From contig PAZO01000010.1 in assembly GCA_002715665.1 (NCBI GenBank), positions 73,281 to 81,233 of the forward strand: 7,953 nucleotides of DNA, read 5' to 3'. The notes under the pieces are model-generated. The model was not told the origin of the DNA. It worked only from the letters and a program-made list of their open reading frames with translations, and searched no databases. Below are positions 1-6,878 of this stretch, piece after piece. The position numbers were made by a program, and so were the translations under genes. Position 1 is the stretch's first letter, and every line of letters starts with the position of its first letter. This DNA is from Chloroflexota bacterium (GTDB lineage Bacteria; Chloroflexota; Dehalococcoidia; SAR202; GCA-002694895).

Positions 1-1512
1 GGATCAGTATTAGTCAAAGATAACAAAATATCTATTATTAGAAACAATAGTGAAAATATTGAAAGTGATACTGTCATCGATTGTTCAGGGAAAATTATAT
101 CCCCTGGATTTATAGATTTACACTCTCATACCGCGCTTACAATTTTCGGTGAACCTGAACATAAACCTAAAGTTTTTCAAGGAGTTACTACTGAGATGGT
201 AGGGATTGATGGAATTTCACCAGTACCGTTTAAAAATAAATCTGAGTTAGAGAGATATATATGGCTAGACTCAGGATTAAATGATTATCCTCCAAGTTCA
301 CCAGATTGGCTTAAAACTATAGATTATTTGAATAAAATTGATAATAAAGTAGCTGTGAATGTTGCATGCATAATCGGAAACAGTCCTTTGAGAATATGGA
401 GCGTAGGTTGGGATCAAGTTGAAGCTTCAAAGGATCAAATTGCAGATATGAAATCTGCTTTAAGGGAATGTATGGAAGAGGGAGCTTGGGGATTTTCCAC
501 AGGATTAGATTATGCCCCGGGAGCTTATGCTTCAACAGAAGAATTAATTAGTTTAAGTGAGGAAGCAGTTAAGATGGGAGGTTTTTATCACACTCATACT
601 AGAGCACTCTTAGCTACGCCTCAAAATTATTTAGCACCTTTTGAGGAAGCAATTGAAATAGGAGAAAAATCTGGTATTCCAGTTCATTTGACACATTATA
701 GACAAAATCCTGGACAAGGCACATATCAAGATTATTTAGGACTTGTTGAAAATTCGAGAGATAAAGGAATGGATGTTACTTTTGATAGTTATACTTATCC
801 GTATTCCGGAACTACATTGACTATTATTTTACCCATATGGAGTAAAAACGGAGGACCAGAGGCATTAATTAAGAATTTATCTTCTACTGAATCTAGAAAA
901 AAGATGGCTAGTGAAATGAATCCTTCAGGATATCCTACCCATTGGCTTACGAATTTTAAGAAACCTCATAATAAAAAATATGAAGGACTCTCAGTTAACG
1001 AAATAGCCGCTTTAACTAATAAAGAACCTTATGATGTTGTGTTTGATTTACTTTTGGATGAAAATCTAGGGATATCTCATGTGGGATTTGGAACTAATCC
1101 TCATACTCTTCCTGAATTTGTAAAACATCCTGCTGGTATGATTGCTTCAGATTCTATTTTGTTTGGTGATTTTCCAAGCCCAAGAACATATGGTAATTTT
1201 ACAAAAGTTATTGCAGAGTTTGCTAGAGATGACAAATTTTTGACAATTGAAGAAGCGATAAGAAAAATGACTTCTTTTCCTGCGCAAAGGTTAGGATTAA
1301 AAAGTAAAGGATCACTTATAGACGGATATGATGCCGATATTATAGTTTTTGATTTAGAAAAAACTCATGCCCCTACTACGAAAGCTGAACCAAAACAATT
1401 AGCAGAAGGAATTGAACATGTATTGGTAAATGGAAAATTTGTCATAAAAAATAAAAAACATACAGGCAACCTGCCAGGACAAGCAGTTAGAAGAGGTAAA
1501 GATTCTTGGTAA
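1..1512 (+). CDS. N-acyl-D-amino-acid deacylase-like amidohydrolase (5' partial)
   Basis: Metal-dependent amidohydrolase of the D-aminoacylase type, which removes the acyl group from N-acyl-D-amino acids in the cytoplasm. The frame is open from base 1, so the true start lies left of the window; 503 residues are visible. The first ATG (196) cannot be the start, because the metal-binding HxH of the family (PGFIDLHSHT, His41 and His43 of the visible protein) is encoded before it. Later family marks are GVTTEMVGIDGISPVP (about 60-75), GLDYAPGAYASTEEL (about 165-180), the metal-ligand regions YHTHTR and VHLTHYR, DSYTYPY, the catalytic-Asp region IASDS, and the C-terminal PAQRLGLKSKGSLIDGYDADIIVFD. 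The position that is Cys in classical D-aminoacylases (GNCGISP) is Asp70 here (GIDGISP). About 20-30 N-terminal residues are probably missing. It converges on the serine hydrolase 5 bases downstream. The substrate is uncertain: a related amidohydrolase with another acyl-amide substrate is possible. Confidence 0.88.
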   Translation, partial: GSVLVKDNKISIIRNNSENIESDTVIDCSGKIISPGFIDLHSHTALTIFGEPEHKPKVFQGVTTEMVGIDGISPVPFKNKSELERYIWLDSGLNDYPPSSPDWLKTIDYLNKIDNKVAVNVACIIGNSPLRIWSVGWDQVEASKDQIADMKSALRECMEEGAWGFSTGLDYAPGAYASTEELISLSEEAVKMGGFYHTHTRALLATPQNYLAPFEEAIEIGEKSGIPVHLTHYRQNPGQGTYQDYLGLVENSRDKGMDVTFDSYTYPYSGTTLTIILPIWSKNGGPEALIKNLSSTESRKKMASEMNPSGYPTHWLTNFKKPHNKKYEGLSVNEIAALTNKEPYDVVFDLLLDENLGISHVGFGTNPHTLPEFVKHPAGMIASDSILFGDFPSPRTYGNFTKVIAEFARDDKFLTIEEAIRKMTSFPAQRLGLKSKGSLIDGYDADIIVFDLEKTHAPTTKAEPKQLAEGIEHVLVNGKFVIKNKKHTGNLPGQAVRRGKDSW

Positions 1513-1517
1513 TATTT

Positions 1518-2813
1518 TTATTTAGTTAGTGACGAGTAAACTAAAGTTCTTAATTCTCTACGAATATTATAGGTTGTTGAAGGTATAAGTTGGGTTAAAA
1601 ATACAGTAATTAATTTTTCGCTAGGATCTATCCAAAATGTTGTACTAGCAGCACCTCCCCAACCATATTCTCCAATAGAACTGTTAATTTGATTTTTAGC
1701 GGGATTAAGTAGAATTTGAAATCCCAATCCAAACCCAACCCCAGACATAGTGGTTTCTGAAGCAGTATTAGCATGAGTAGAAGAAAGTAAGTCTTTATTA
1801 TTAAATAGATGGTTAGATGTCATTAAATCTATTGTTTTGTTAGAGAGTATTTGACTATCTTTAAACTTACCTTCGTTTAATAGCATAACTGAGAAATTAA
1901 TATAATCATCTAAAGTTGATACAAGTCCGCCTCCTCCTGACAAAAATGCAGGTTTTCTGCTAAAAAGACTCATTTGAGAATCATCGATTAATATAGGGTC
2001 ACCTGACTGGACACTGTATCTGTCTACTTGTCTGATTGGCAGAGTTCCATTTCCATCAAACGATTCTCCCATATTAAACAAATAGTTTGATGTAAAACGA
2101 TCTAATTTTTCTTTTGGAACAAAAAAATCAGTATCTTTCATGTTTAATTTGTTAAAAATATTTTTATGCAGATATTCGTCAAATTGATTGTCAGAAATTA
2201 ATTCAATTAAGTATCCAAGAACATCAGTTGATACAGAATAATTCCAAGCAGTGGAGGGCTCAAACTCCAAAGGAACGTCTTTTAATTGCTCAATCATGTC
2301 TGATAATGTTTGATTAGTATTAAGACTTTCCATACGACCAATCCCATTTTCTCTATATGCTTTATCAATTTCAGATTTCATTTGAAACCCGTAAGTTAAT
2401 CCTGATTGGTGAGACAATAAATCACGAATGGTCATTGTATTTACATAGTCGGTGGTTTGAAAATCAGGAAATTTGCCTGATTTATAAATTTTCAGATTTT
2501 TCCATGAAGGTATGTATTTATGAACAGGATCATCAAGTTGAAATTTTCCAGATTCATATAGAGTCATCATTGCTACACTAGTGATAGGCTTGGTCATTGA
2601 GTAAATCCTAAATATACTATCTCGTTTAAGAGGTATATTTCTTTCTCTGTCTTGTAAACCCTGAATATCTACAAAAACCAATTTGTCATTTTTATATACT
2701 GCGGTTATTGTCCCAATATATTTATTTGTTTTAATATAATTTTCCTTGATGTGTTTTGTTATATTTTCCAATCGATCTTGAGATATGTAGCTAGGATTAG
2801 TTTGATGATTCAT
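1518..2813 (-). CDS. Serine hydrolase, beta-lactamase / EstB-type esterase family
   Basis: A 431-residue beta-lactamase-fold (PF00144) serine hydrolase, probably an esterase, D-aminopeptidase-like or transesterase enzyme rather than a resistance beta-lactamase. The nucleophile motif SxxK is S72-M-T-K75 in FRIYSMTKPITS. The second motif is Y192-S-V in WNYSVSTDVLGYLIE, the YSV form usual in EstB-like esterases where class C enzymes have YxN. GEYGWGGAAS (381-390) occupies the place of the KTG/HxG motif, with Trp385 as in EstB-type proteins. LLSHQSGLTYG (132-142) and the LSGGGGLVST stretch (291-300) are also typical. No signal peptide or membrane segment is visible at the N-terminus (MNHQTNPSYISQDRL), so it is probably cytoplasmic. 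The ATG at 2813 has only a weak TGGAA upstream. It is divergent from the MOSC gene and convergent with the amidohydrolase. The real substrate cannot be read from sequence. Confidence 0.88.
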   Translation of the reverse strand: MNHQTNPSYISQDRLENITKHIKENYIKTNKYIGTITAVYKNDKLVFVDIQGLQDRERNIPLKRDSIFRIYSMTKPITSVAMMTLYESGKFQLDDPVHKYIPSWKNLKIYKSGKFPDFQTTDYVNTMTIRDLLSHQSGLTYGFQMKSEIDKAYRENGIGRMESLNTNQTLSDMIEQLKDVPLEFEPSTAWNYSVSTDVLGYLIELISDNQFDEYLHKNIFNKLNMKDTDFFVPKEKLDRFTSNYLFNMGESFDGNGTLPIRQVDRYSVQSGDPILIDDSQMSLFSRKPAFLSGGGGLVSTLDDYINFSVMLLNEGKFKDSQILSNKTIDLMTSNHLFNNKDLLSSTHANTASETTMSGVGFGLGFQILLNPAKNQINSSIGEYGWGGAASTTFWIDPSEKLITVFLTQLIPSTTYNIRRELRTLVYSSLTK

Positions 2814-2840
2814 TTATATTCCATTAATATTGTTTATAAT
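2813..2840 (+). promoter_or_regulatory. Candidate sigma70-type promoter for the MOSC-thiL-pncB run
   Basis: A perfect -10 hexamer TATAAT lies at 2835-2840, with a 4/6 match to the -35 box (TTTATA, 2813-2818) at a 16-base spacing. A start near 2847 would leave a leader of about 45 bases before the MOSC ATG. The -35 box touches the start codon of the divergent serine hydrolase. In such AT-rich DNA a TATAAT can arise by chance, so the call rests mainly on its position in the only divergent gap of the window. Confidence 0.35.
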
Positions 2841-2848
2841 AAATAAAG

Positions 2849-2868
2849 ACTGTATTTTATTTTACAGT
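2849..2868. repeat. Perfect inverted repeat, ACTGTA-N8-TACAGT, candidate operator
   Basis: Two perfect 6-base arms (2849-2854 and 2863-2868) are separated by TTTTATTT in the divergent gap between the serine hydrolase and the MOSC gene. It sits just downstream of the TATAAT at 2835-2840, where a dimeric repressor would block initiation or early elongation. The half-site spacing is 10 bases between CTGT and ACAG, two more than in the E. coli-type LexA box, so I do not call it a LexA site. The regulator is unknown. Confidence 0.35.
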
Positions 2869-2891
2869 AAATTTTAAATAATTTTTTTACC

Positions 2892-3677
2892 ATGATGAAA
2901 ATTTCTAAGTTATATAAATATCCTATAAAATCTCTTACTCCACTTGAAAGTGATTCTTTGGATTTAAATAAGTTCGGATATATCAATGGTGATCGTCTGT
3001 TTGGATTTAGGTTTCAAAATGCAGGCGACAGAGATAATTACGAATGGCAAAGAAAAACTAGTTTTGCAGCTTTGATGCATATGCCTCAAATAGCAAAATT
3101 AAAAGTAGATTTCAATGAACAAACTAAGATTTTGATTGTAAAAAATAATGAAGAAATAATTATTGAATCACATATTGATTTAAACAGATCTGAAATTGAG
3201 ACTAATTTTACAAATTTTGTTTTGGAAACCGATCGAAGTTTAATAGAAAAATTTCCTGAAAGATTCCCTTTTATGCTAATTGGAGGAGAAGATCATGCTC
3301 ATTTTCACGATGGCAAAGATGGTGGAGTAACACTTCATAGCCAAGAATCATTGAATGATTTAAATAAAAAAATCGGATATGAAATAGATCATCAGAGATT
3401 TAGGTCTAACATTATTATAGAAGGAATTGAACCTTGGGAAGAATTTAATTGGATTGGGAAACAAATTGTTATAAATAATTTGAATTTTAGAGTAGAGAAA
3501 CCAGTAACTAGATGCTTGGCAATCAATTGTAATCCTGAAGATGGAACTAGGGATAAAAATGTATTGAAATCAATGTTAGATTTTCAAGATAAAAAACCAC
3601 CAGAATTTTCTGTAAAATTAATTCCGTTAAATAATGCAGGTAAAATATCAGTTGGTGACCCTGTGCATATTAGCTAA
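2892..3677 (+). CDS. MOSC domain-containing protein (YcbX/mARC-like)
   Basis: A 261-residue protein with the two-domain layout of the YcbX/mARC group: an N-terminal MOSC beta-barrel domain (about 1-85, opening MMKISKLYKYPIKSL) followed by a MOSC domain (about 120-260). Family marks are LHSQESLNDLN (148-158), FRSNIIIEGIEPWEE (170-184), KPVTRCLAINCNPEDG (203-218) and the closing KISVGDPVHI (251-260). Cys208 in the VTRC motif matches the Cys that binds molybdenum in mARC-type proteins, so a molybdenum-cofactor-dependent reductase role, for example on N-hydroxylated compounds, is possible. No ferredoxin domain is fused, unlike E. coli YcbX, so a separate electron donor would be needed. ATG codons at 2892 and 2895 are both possible starts; neither has a Shine-Dalgarno sequence. 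thiL follows 22 bases downstream on the same strand. Confidence 0.87.
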   Translation: MMKISKLYKYPIKSLTPLESDSLDLNKFGYINGDRLFGFRFQNAGDRDNYEWQRKTSFAALMHMPQIAKLKVDFNEQTKILIVKNNEEIIIESHIDLNRSEIETNFTNFVLETDRSLIEKFPERFPFMLIGGEDHAHFHDGKDGGVTLHSQESLNDLNKKIGYEIDHQRFRSNIIIEGIEPWEEFNWIGKQIVINNLNFRVEKPVTRCLAINCNPEDGTRDKNVLKSMLDFQDKKPPEFSVKLIPLNNAGKISVGDPVHIS

Positions 3678-3699
3678 GATTTCTGAAAAGTGAATAACT

Positions 3700-4719
3700 T
3701 TGACAAAATTTAACGAAAATAAAATAATTAAAAATATCACACGACTTTTTAATTTTAAATCAAATTTAAAATTTACTGATGATTTACTTTTGTTGAAAGG
3801 CATAGGGGATGATTCTGCTTATTGGAAAGATGCGAACTATGCATATTGTACATCTACGGATTCTTTAGTTGAAAATGTTCATTTTAAACTTGATTATTTT
3901 TCCGCATTAGACATTGGAAAAAAATCAATAGCTGTTAATTTATCTGATATAGCAGCAATGGGGGCAACGCCTTTGGGGATGTTGATTAATTTGGGAATCA
4001 CAAAAAAACAAGACGAACGATGGATAGATGACTTTTATAAAGGAGTATACGAGTTGTCAGGTTCATATAATTCACCTTTGATAGGAGGTGATTTGGTTTA
4101 TTCACCGCATTTATTTATCTCAGTTACTTGTTTTGGTTATAGAAAATTAGATCAAAATAGTAATACAGAAATATTTTTAGATAGAAGCAAATCAAATGAA
4201 GATGATATTTTGTATGTTACAGGTTTTTTAGGTGACTCAAGAGCAGGTTTAGATATTTTGAATTCTGATATTTATCATAGTCCATATAAGACACATGAAC
4301 AAAAATTAATTCAAAGTCACATATATAAAAAACCTAGACTAGAAGTAGGATTAAAGTTGATTGAGAATGGGATTACTAATTGTATTGATATTAGCGACGG
4401 CTTGCTAATCGATAGCGAAAGATTGGCAATTGAGAGTGAAATTTCTATTAATATCAATCAAAAATCACTACCTATTTCTGAAAATTTAAAATTAGCTTTT
4501 CCTGATAATTATTTAAATTATGCATTAATCGGAGGAGAAGATTACGAGTTGTTGTTTTCTGCACCTAAATCAATGAATAGCTCATTGTTAGATATATTTG
4601 AAGACTTGAACATAAAGTTATCACAAATAGGGGAAATTCGAAAAGGGCAAAGTGAAATATTTTTAGATAATGAACTTACTGATGTTAAAGGGTGGGATCA
4701 TTTTGAAAATCAATTATAA
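3700..4719 (+). CDS. thiL: Thiamine-monophosphate kinase
   Basis: ThiL phosphorylates thiamine monophosphate with ATP to give thiamine diphosphate, the last step of cofactor synthesis, in the cytoplasm. At 339 residues it has the usual family length and all key motifs in order: GIGDD (34-38), STDSLVENVHF (52-62), VNLSDIAAMGATP (79-91) with its metal-binding Asp, GGD (129-131), TGFLGDSRAGL (174-184), DISDGLLIDSERLA (230-243), LIGGEDYELLFSAP (277-289) and the closing GWDHF (331-335). The start is TTG at 3700. An in-frame TGA at 3691 rules out anything earlier, and the TTG start keeps the N-terminal helix (FNENKIIKNITRLF) found before GIGDD in homologues. No strong ribosome-binding site is seen. 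It follows the MOSC gene by 22 bases and precedes the nicotinate phosphoribosyltransferase without a terminator, so the three are probably co-transcribed. Confidence 0.95.
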   Translation: MTKFNENKIIKNITRLFNFKSNLKFTDDLLLLKGIGDDSAYWKDANYAYCTSTDSLVENVHFKLDYFSALDIGKKSIAVNLSDIAAMGATPLGMLINLGITKKQDERWIDDFYKGVYELSGSYNSPLIGGDLVYSPHLFISVTCFGYRKLDQNSNTEIFLDRSKSNEDDILYVTGFLGDSRAGLDILNSDIYHSPYKTHEQKLIQSHIYKKPRLEVGLKLIENGITNCIDISDGLLIDSERLAIESEISININQKSLPISENLKLAFPDNYLNYALIGGEDYELLFSAPKSMNSSLLDIFEDLNIKLSQIGEIRKGQSEIFLDNELTDVKGWDHFENQL

Positions 4720-4745
4720 TATTTATTAAAATTCTGAGAAAAAAA

Positions 4746-6017
4746 ATTAATAATAAACTAATCGATTTATATCAACTTACTATGGGTCAAGTGTATTGGA
4801 GACAAGGCTTGCCCGATGCAACTTTTAGTTTATTTTTCAGACCAACTCCAAAAAGATTATATTTCGTATTGTCTGGAATAGATGACTTGTTGGATAAAAT
4901 TGATGAATTTAGATTTGATGAAGAAGATTTAATTTATTTGGAATCATTAAAAATTTTTGATAAAGATTATTTAAGATACTTGAGTACTTTTAGGTTTGAT
5001 GGATTAGTTAGATCTATGAAAAATGGTTCGATTTTTTTTCCTAATGAATCTGTCCTGGAAATTACTGGAAATATTATTGAAGGTCAAATATTAGAAACTT
5101 TAATTATTAATGAAGTGCATTCAAATACATCGTTAGCTACAAAATCTACTAGAATTGTTCAATCGTCCGGTAATAGCACGATAGTTGATTTTTCAGCTAG
5201 ACGAACATACGGATATGAAGCCGCTTTAAAAGCTTCTAAAAATGCATATCTAGCAGGATTTGAAGGAACCAGCAACTTTGATGCAGCCAAATTATTTGAT
5301 ATACCAGTTTCAGGAACAATGGGGCATTCATATATATTAGGATTTCAGGATGAATATCAATCTTTTTTAAATTATGCACAAGAGTTTAAAAGTAATAGCA
5401 TTTATTTAGTTGATACATTCGATTCTTTAGAAGGGGTACAAAAAGTTATAGAATTACATAAAAATGAGTCCTTAGACATACGGGGTATACGACTAGATAG
5501 TGGTGATTTCAGTACACTTTCATATAAAGCACGTAAAATGTTAGACTCAGCGGGATTAAAAACAACTAAAATTATAGTAAGTGGCTCAATGAATGAGTAT
5601 AAGATTCATGAACTAATAAACAATCAAAAATGCCCAATAGATATTTTTGGAGTTGGATCTGATTATGGAGTTTCTTCTGATGTACCGGTTTTAGAATGTG
5701 TTTACAAATTAGTTGAAATAGATAATCAGCCTGTAAACAAAAATAGTCCAAACAAATCATATTTGCCGTATTCAAAACAGATTTATAGAAAATTACATAA
5801 CAATATGATGGATCATGATATTGTTACAAAAAATAGTGCTAAAAAGAACGGATATTTTCCAATGATTAAAAACATATATGACCGAGGAGACTATTTAATA
5901 AATAAAGAATCATTGCATGATGTTAGAAAATATATAAAAATTCAAATGGAACAATTGCCAGATAATTACAAGAATTTAAAAAGTGAAAAAATATATCGTG
6001 TAGTTTTTGAAATCTGA
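4746..6017 (+). CDS. pncB: Nicotinate phosphoribosyltransferase, probable non-AUG start
   Basis: Joins nicotinate and PRPP with ATP use to give nicotinate mononucleotide, the entry step of the Preiss-Handler route to NAD. With numbering from 4746 the protein is 423 residues. Motifs are LIDLYQLTMGQVYWRQG (5-21), NEVHSNTSLATKSTR (122-136), DFSARRTYGYEAAL (148-161), FEGTSNFDAAKLFDIPVSGT (172-191), GTMGHSY with the His194 that is autophosphorylated in the family, YLVDTFDS (220-227), GIRLDSGD (247-254) and DIFGVGSD (299-306). The first ATG (4782) falls inside the conserved DLYQLTM motif, so translation must begin earlier. The frame is closed by TGA at 4704-4706, and 4707-4781 contains no ATG, GTG or TTG. 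I place the start at ATT 4746 because GAGAA lies 5 bases upstream and the spacing to DLYQLTM matches homologues; CTG at 4734 is the main alternative. It follows thiL by 26 bases. The exact 5' end is uncertain, the function is not. Confidence 0.92.
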   Translation: MNNKLIDLYQLTMGQVYWRQGLPDATFSLFFRPTPKRLYFVLSGIDDLLDKIDEFRFDEEDLIYLESLKIFDKDYLRYLSTFRFDGLVRSMKNGSIFFPNESVLEITGNIIEGQILETLIINEVHSNTSLATKSTRIVQSSGNSTIVDFSARRTYGYEAALKASKNAYLAGFEGTSNFDAAKLFDIPVSGTMGHSYILGFQDEYQSFLNYAQEFKSNSIYLVDTFDSLEGVQKVIELHKNESLDIRGIRLDSGDFSTLSYKARKMLDSAGLKTTKIIVSGSMNEYKIHELINNQKCPIDIFGVGSDYGVSSDVPVLECVYKLVEIDNQPVNKNSPNKSYLPYSKQIYRKLHNNMMDHDIVTKNSAKKNGYFPMIKNIYDRGDYLINKESLHDVRKYIKIQMEQLPDNYKNLKSEKIYRVVFEI

Positions 6018-6027
6018 TTAGAAATTA

Positions 6028-6104
6028 TGGTGGGCCAGCCAAGACTCGAACTTGGGACCTCAGTCTTATCAGGACTGCGCTCTAACCGGCTGAGCTACTG
6101 GCCC
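6028..6104 (-). tRNA. trnI: tRNA-Ile, anticodon GAU, with encoded CCA
   Basis: A complete cloverleaf on the minus strand. The acceptor arms GGGCCAG and CTGGCCC pair over 7 bases, the D stem is GCTC/GAGC, the anticodon stem CAGTC/GACTG closes loop CTGATAA, and the T stem CCAAG/CTTGG closes loop TTCGAGT. The anticodon GAT lies at 6068-6070, which reads AUC/AUU isoleucine codons; the discriminator is A. CCA is encoded at 6028-6030. The gene stands alone, not in an rRNA spacer. Its 3' end is 10 bases from the convergent stop of the nicotinate phosphoribosyltransferase, with no T-rich terminator between, so its primary transcript probably runs antisense into that gene. Confidence 0.97.
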
Positions 6105-6179
6105 GTTATTGAATGTATAATTACGGAATAGTTATTCTAAAGCCTTTTAAGAAAAATAGAAATAGTAAATAATTATAAT
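6105..6179. promoter_or_regulatory. Divergent gap between tRNA-Ile and lipB, candidate promoters
   Basis: This 75-base gap must hold the promoters of the minus-strand tRNA and of lipB. On the + strand a TATAAT lies at 6116-6121, about 58 bases before the lipB ATG, but it has no recognisable -35 box because that position is inside the tRNA. On the minus strand TATACA (complement of 6114-6119) is suitably placed for a start at about 6107, just before the tRNA 5' end, with only a poor -35 candidate (CTTTAG, complement of 6137-6142). A short palindrome GAATA-GT-TATTC lies at 6126-6137. The assignments are weak because of the high AT content. Confidence 0.3.
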
Positions 6180-6878
6180 ATGACACAAAGCATTCGCATA
6201 ATTAATAAAATAGCTGAAGATGTTCAAAAAAAGCATAATGATAAAAGAATATGTTTATATGATTTAGGATTTCAAGAATATACTGAAAGTTTGAAAACCC
6301 AAGAACAGATTCATACTTATATCAAAGAAAAAAATATCAATGGCATTATTTTAACTATGAATTATTCAAATTTGTTTACTATTGGAAAATCGGGAAAAAA
6401 ATCAGATATTCTAGTCTCCCAAGAAGTTCTGAATAAAAAAGGAATTAATGTTTATGAATCAAATAGAGGAGGAGAGATTACTTATCATGGTCCTGGTCAA
6501 TTGATTTATTATCCAATAATTAATTTAAAAAAACTTAAAATAAAACCAGTAGAATATGTTCGTATTATTCAAAAAACAGTTATTAATTCTCTATATGATT
6601 TTAATATTCAATCAGAACATGAGAATCAACCTGTGGGGGTGTGGGTTAAAGGAAAAAAAATAAGCTCAATTGGGGTACGTATATCTAAATCAGTATCCCT
6701 ACATGGAGTTGCTATTAATTTAAATTGCGATTTGAAATATTTTACCTATATAATACCTTGTGGAATCAAAGATTTGAATTTGACTAACATTGCAAATGAA
6801 ACTAATTCAAAATGCGAAAAAAATGATTTTGATAATTCTTTTTTGAAGAATTTTAATCAAAATATATTTAACTTATAG
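6180..6878 (+). CDS. lipB: Lipoyl(octanoyl) transferase
   Basis: LipB moves the octanoyl group from acyl carrier protein to the lipoyl domains of 2-oxoacid dehydrogenases and glycine cleavage H protein; LipA then inserts sulfur. The 232-residue length is normal. The signature RGGEITYHGPGQ (96-107) is intact, as are the catalytic Lys160 in GKKISSIGVRISKS and the catalytic Cys194 in YFTYIIPCGI, with the usual LHGVAINLNCDL between them. Two points are unusual: about 22 charged residues precede the family core, which begins near RICLYDLG, and the common EHPPVYT(L/Q)G segment reads MNYSNLFTIG (60-69), without the His-Pro. The ATG at 6180 is the only early start candidate; it has no Shine-Dalgarno sequence. 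Its last 11 bases overlap the 3' end of valS on the other strand. No lipA gene is within the window. Confidence 0.94.
   Translation: MTQSIRIINKIAEDVQKKHNDKRICLYDLGFQEYTESLKTQEQIHTYIKEKNINGIILTMNYSNLFTIGKSGKKSDILVSQEVLNKKGINVYESNRGGEITYHGPGQLIYYPIINLKKLKIKPVEYVRIIQKTVINSLYDFNIQSEHENQPVGVWVKGKKISSIGVRISKSVSLHGVAINLNCDLKYFTYIIPCGIKDLNLTNIANETNSKCEKNDFDNSFLKNFNQNIFNL

Noticed and set aside
317..535. Small open frames opposite the main genes (also at 2357-2581, 5572-5775, 6923-7186 and 7523-7792)
   Set aside because: Each lies wholly antisense to a gene with clear family motifs and its translation shows no recognisable domain; they are by-products of the coding strand.
196..1512. Amidohydrolase taken as a complete gene starting at the ATG at 196
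   Set aside because: The same frame is open back to base 1 and encodes the essential PGFIDLHSHT metal-binding motif upstream of this ATG.
1521..1545. Hairpin TTTAGTT / AACTAAA with an 11-base loop as a shared terminator of the two convergent hydrolases
   Set aside because: The stem is AT-rich and weak and has no good T-run on either strand; it lies in coding sequence of the serine hydrolase.
2849..2868. LexA (SOS) box
   Set aside because: The half-sites CTGT and ACAG are 10 bases apart instead of 8, and no SOS gene is adjacent.
4782..6017. Nicotinate phosphoribosyltransferase starting at the ATG at 4782
   Set aside because: This ATG is the Met of the conserved DLYQLTM motif, whose earlier residues are encoded just upstream in the same frame; it also lacks a ribosome-binding site.
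6174..6179. TATAAT directly before the lipB ATG as its -10 box
   Set aside because: It would place the transcription start inside the coding region, downstream of the only plausible start codon.
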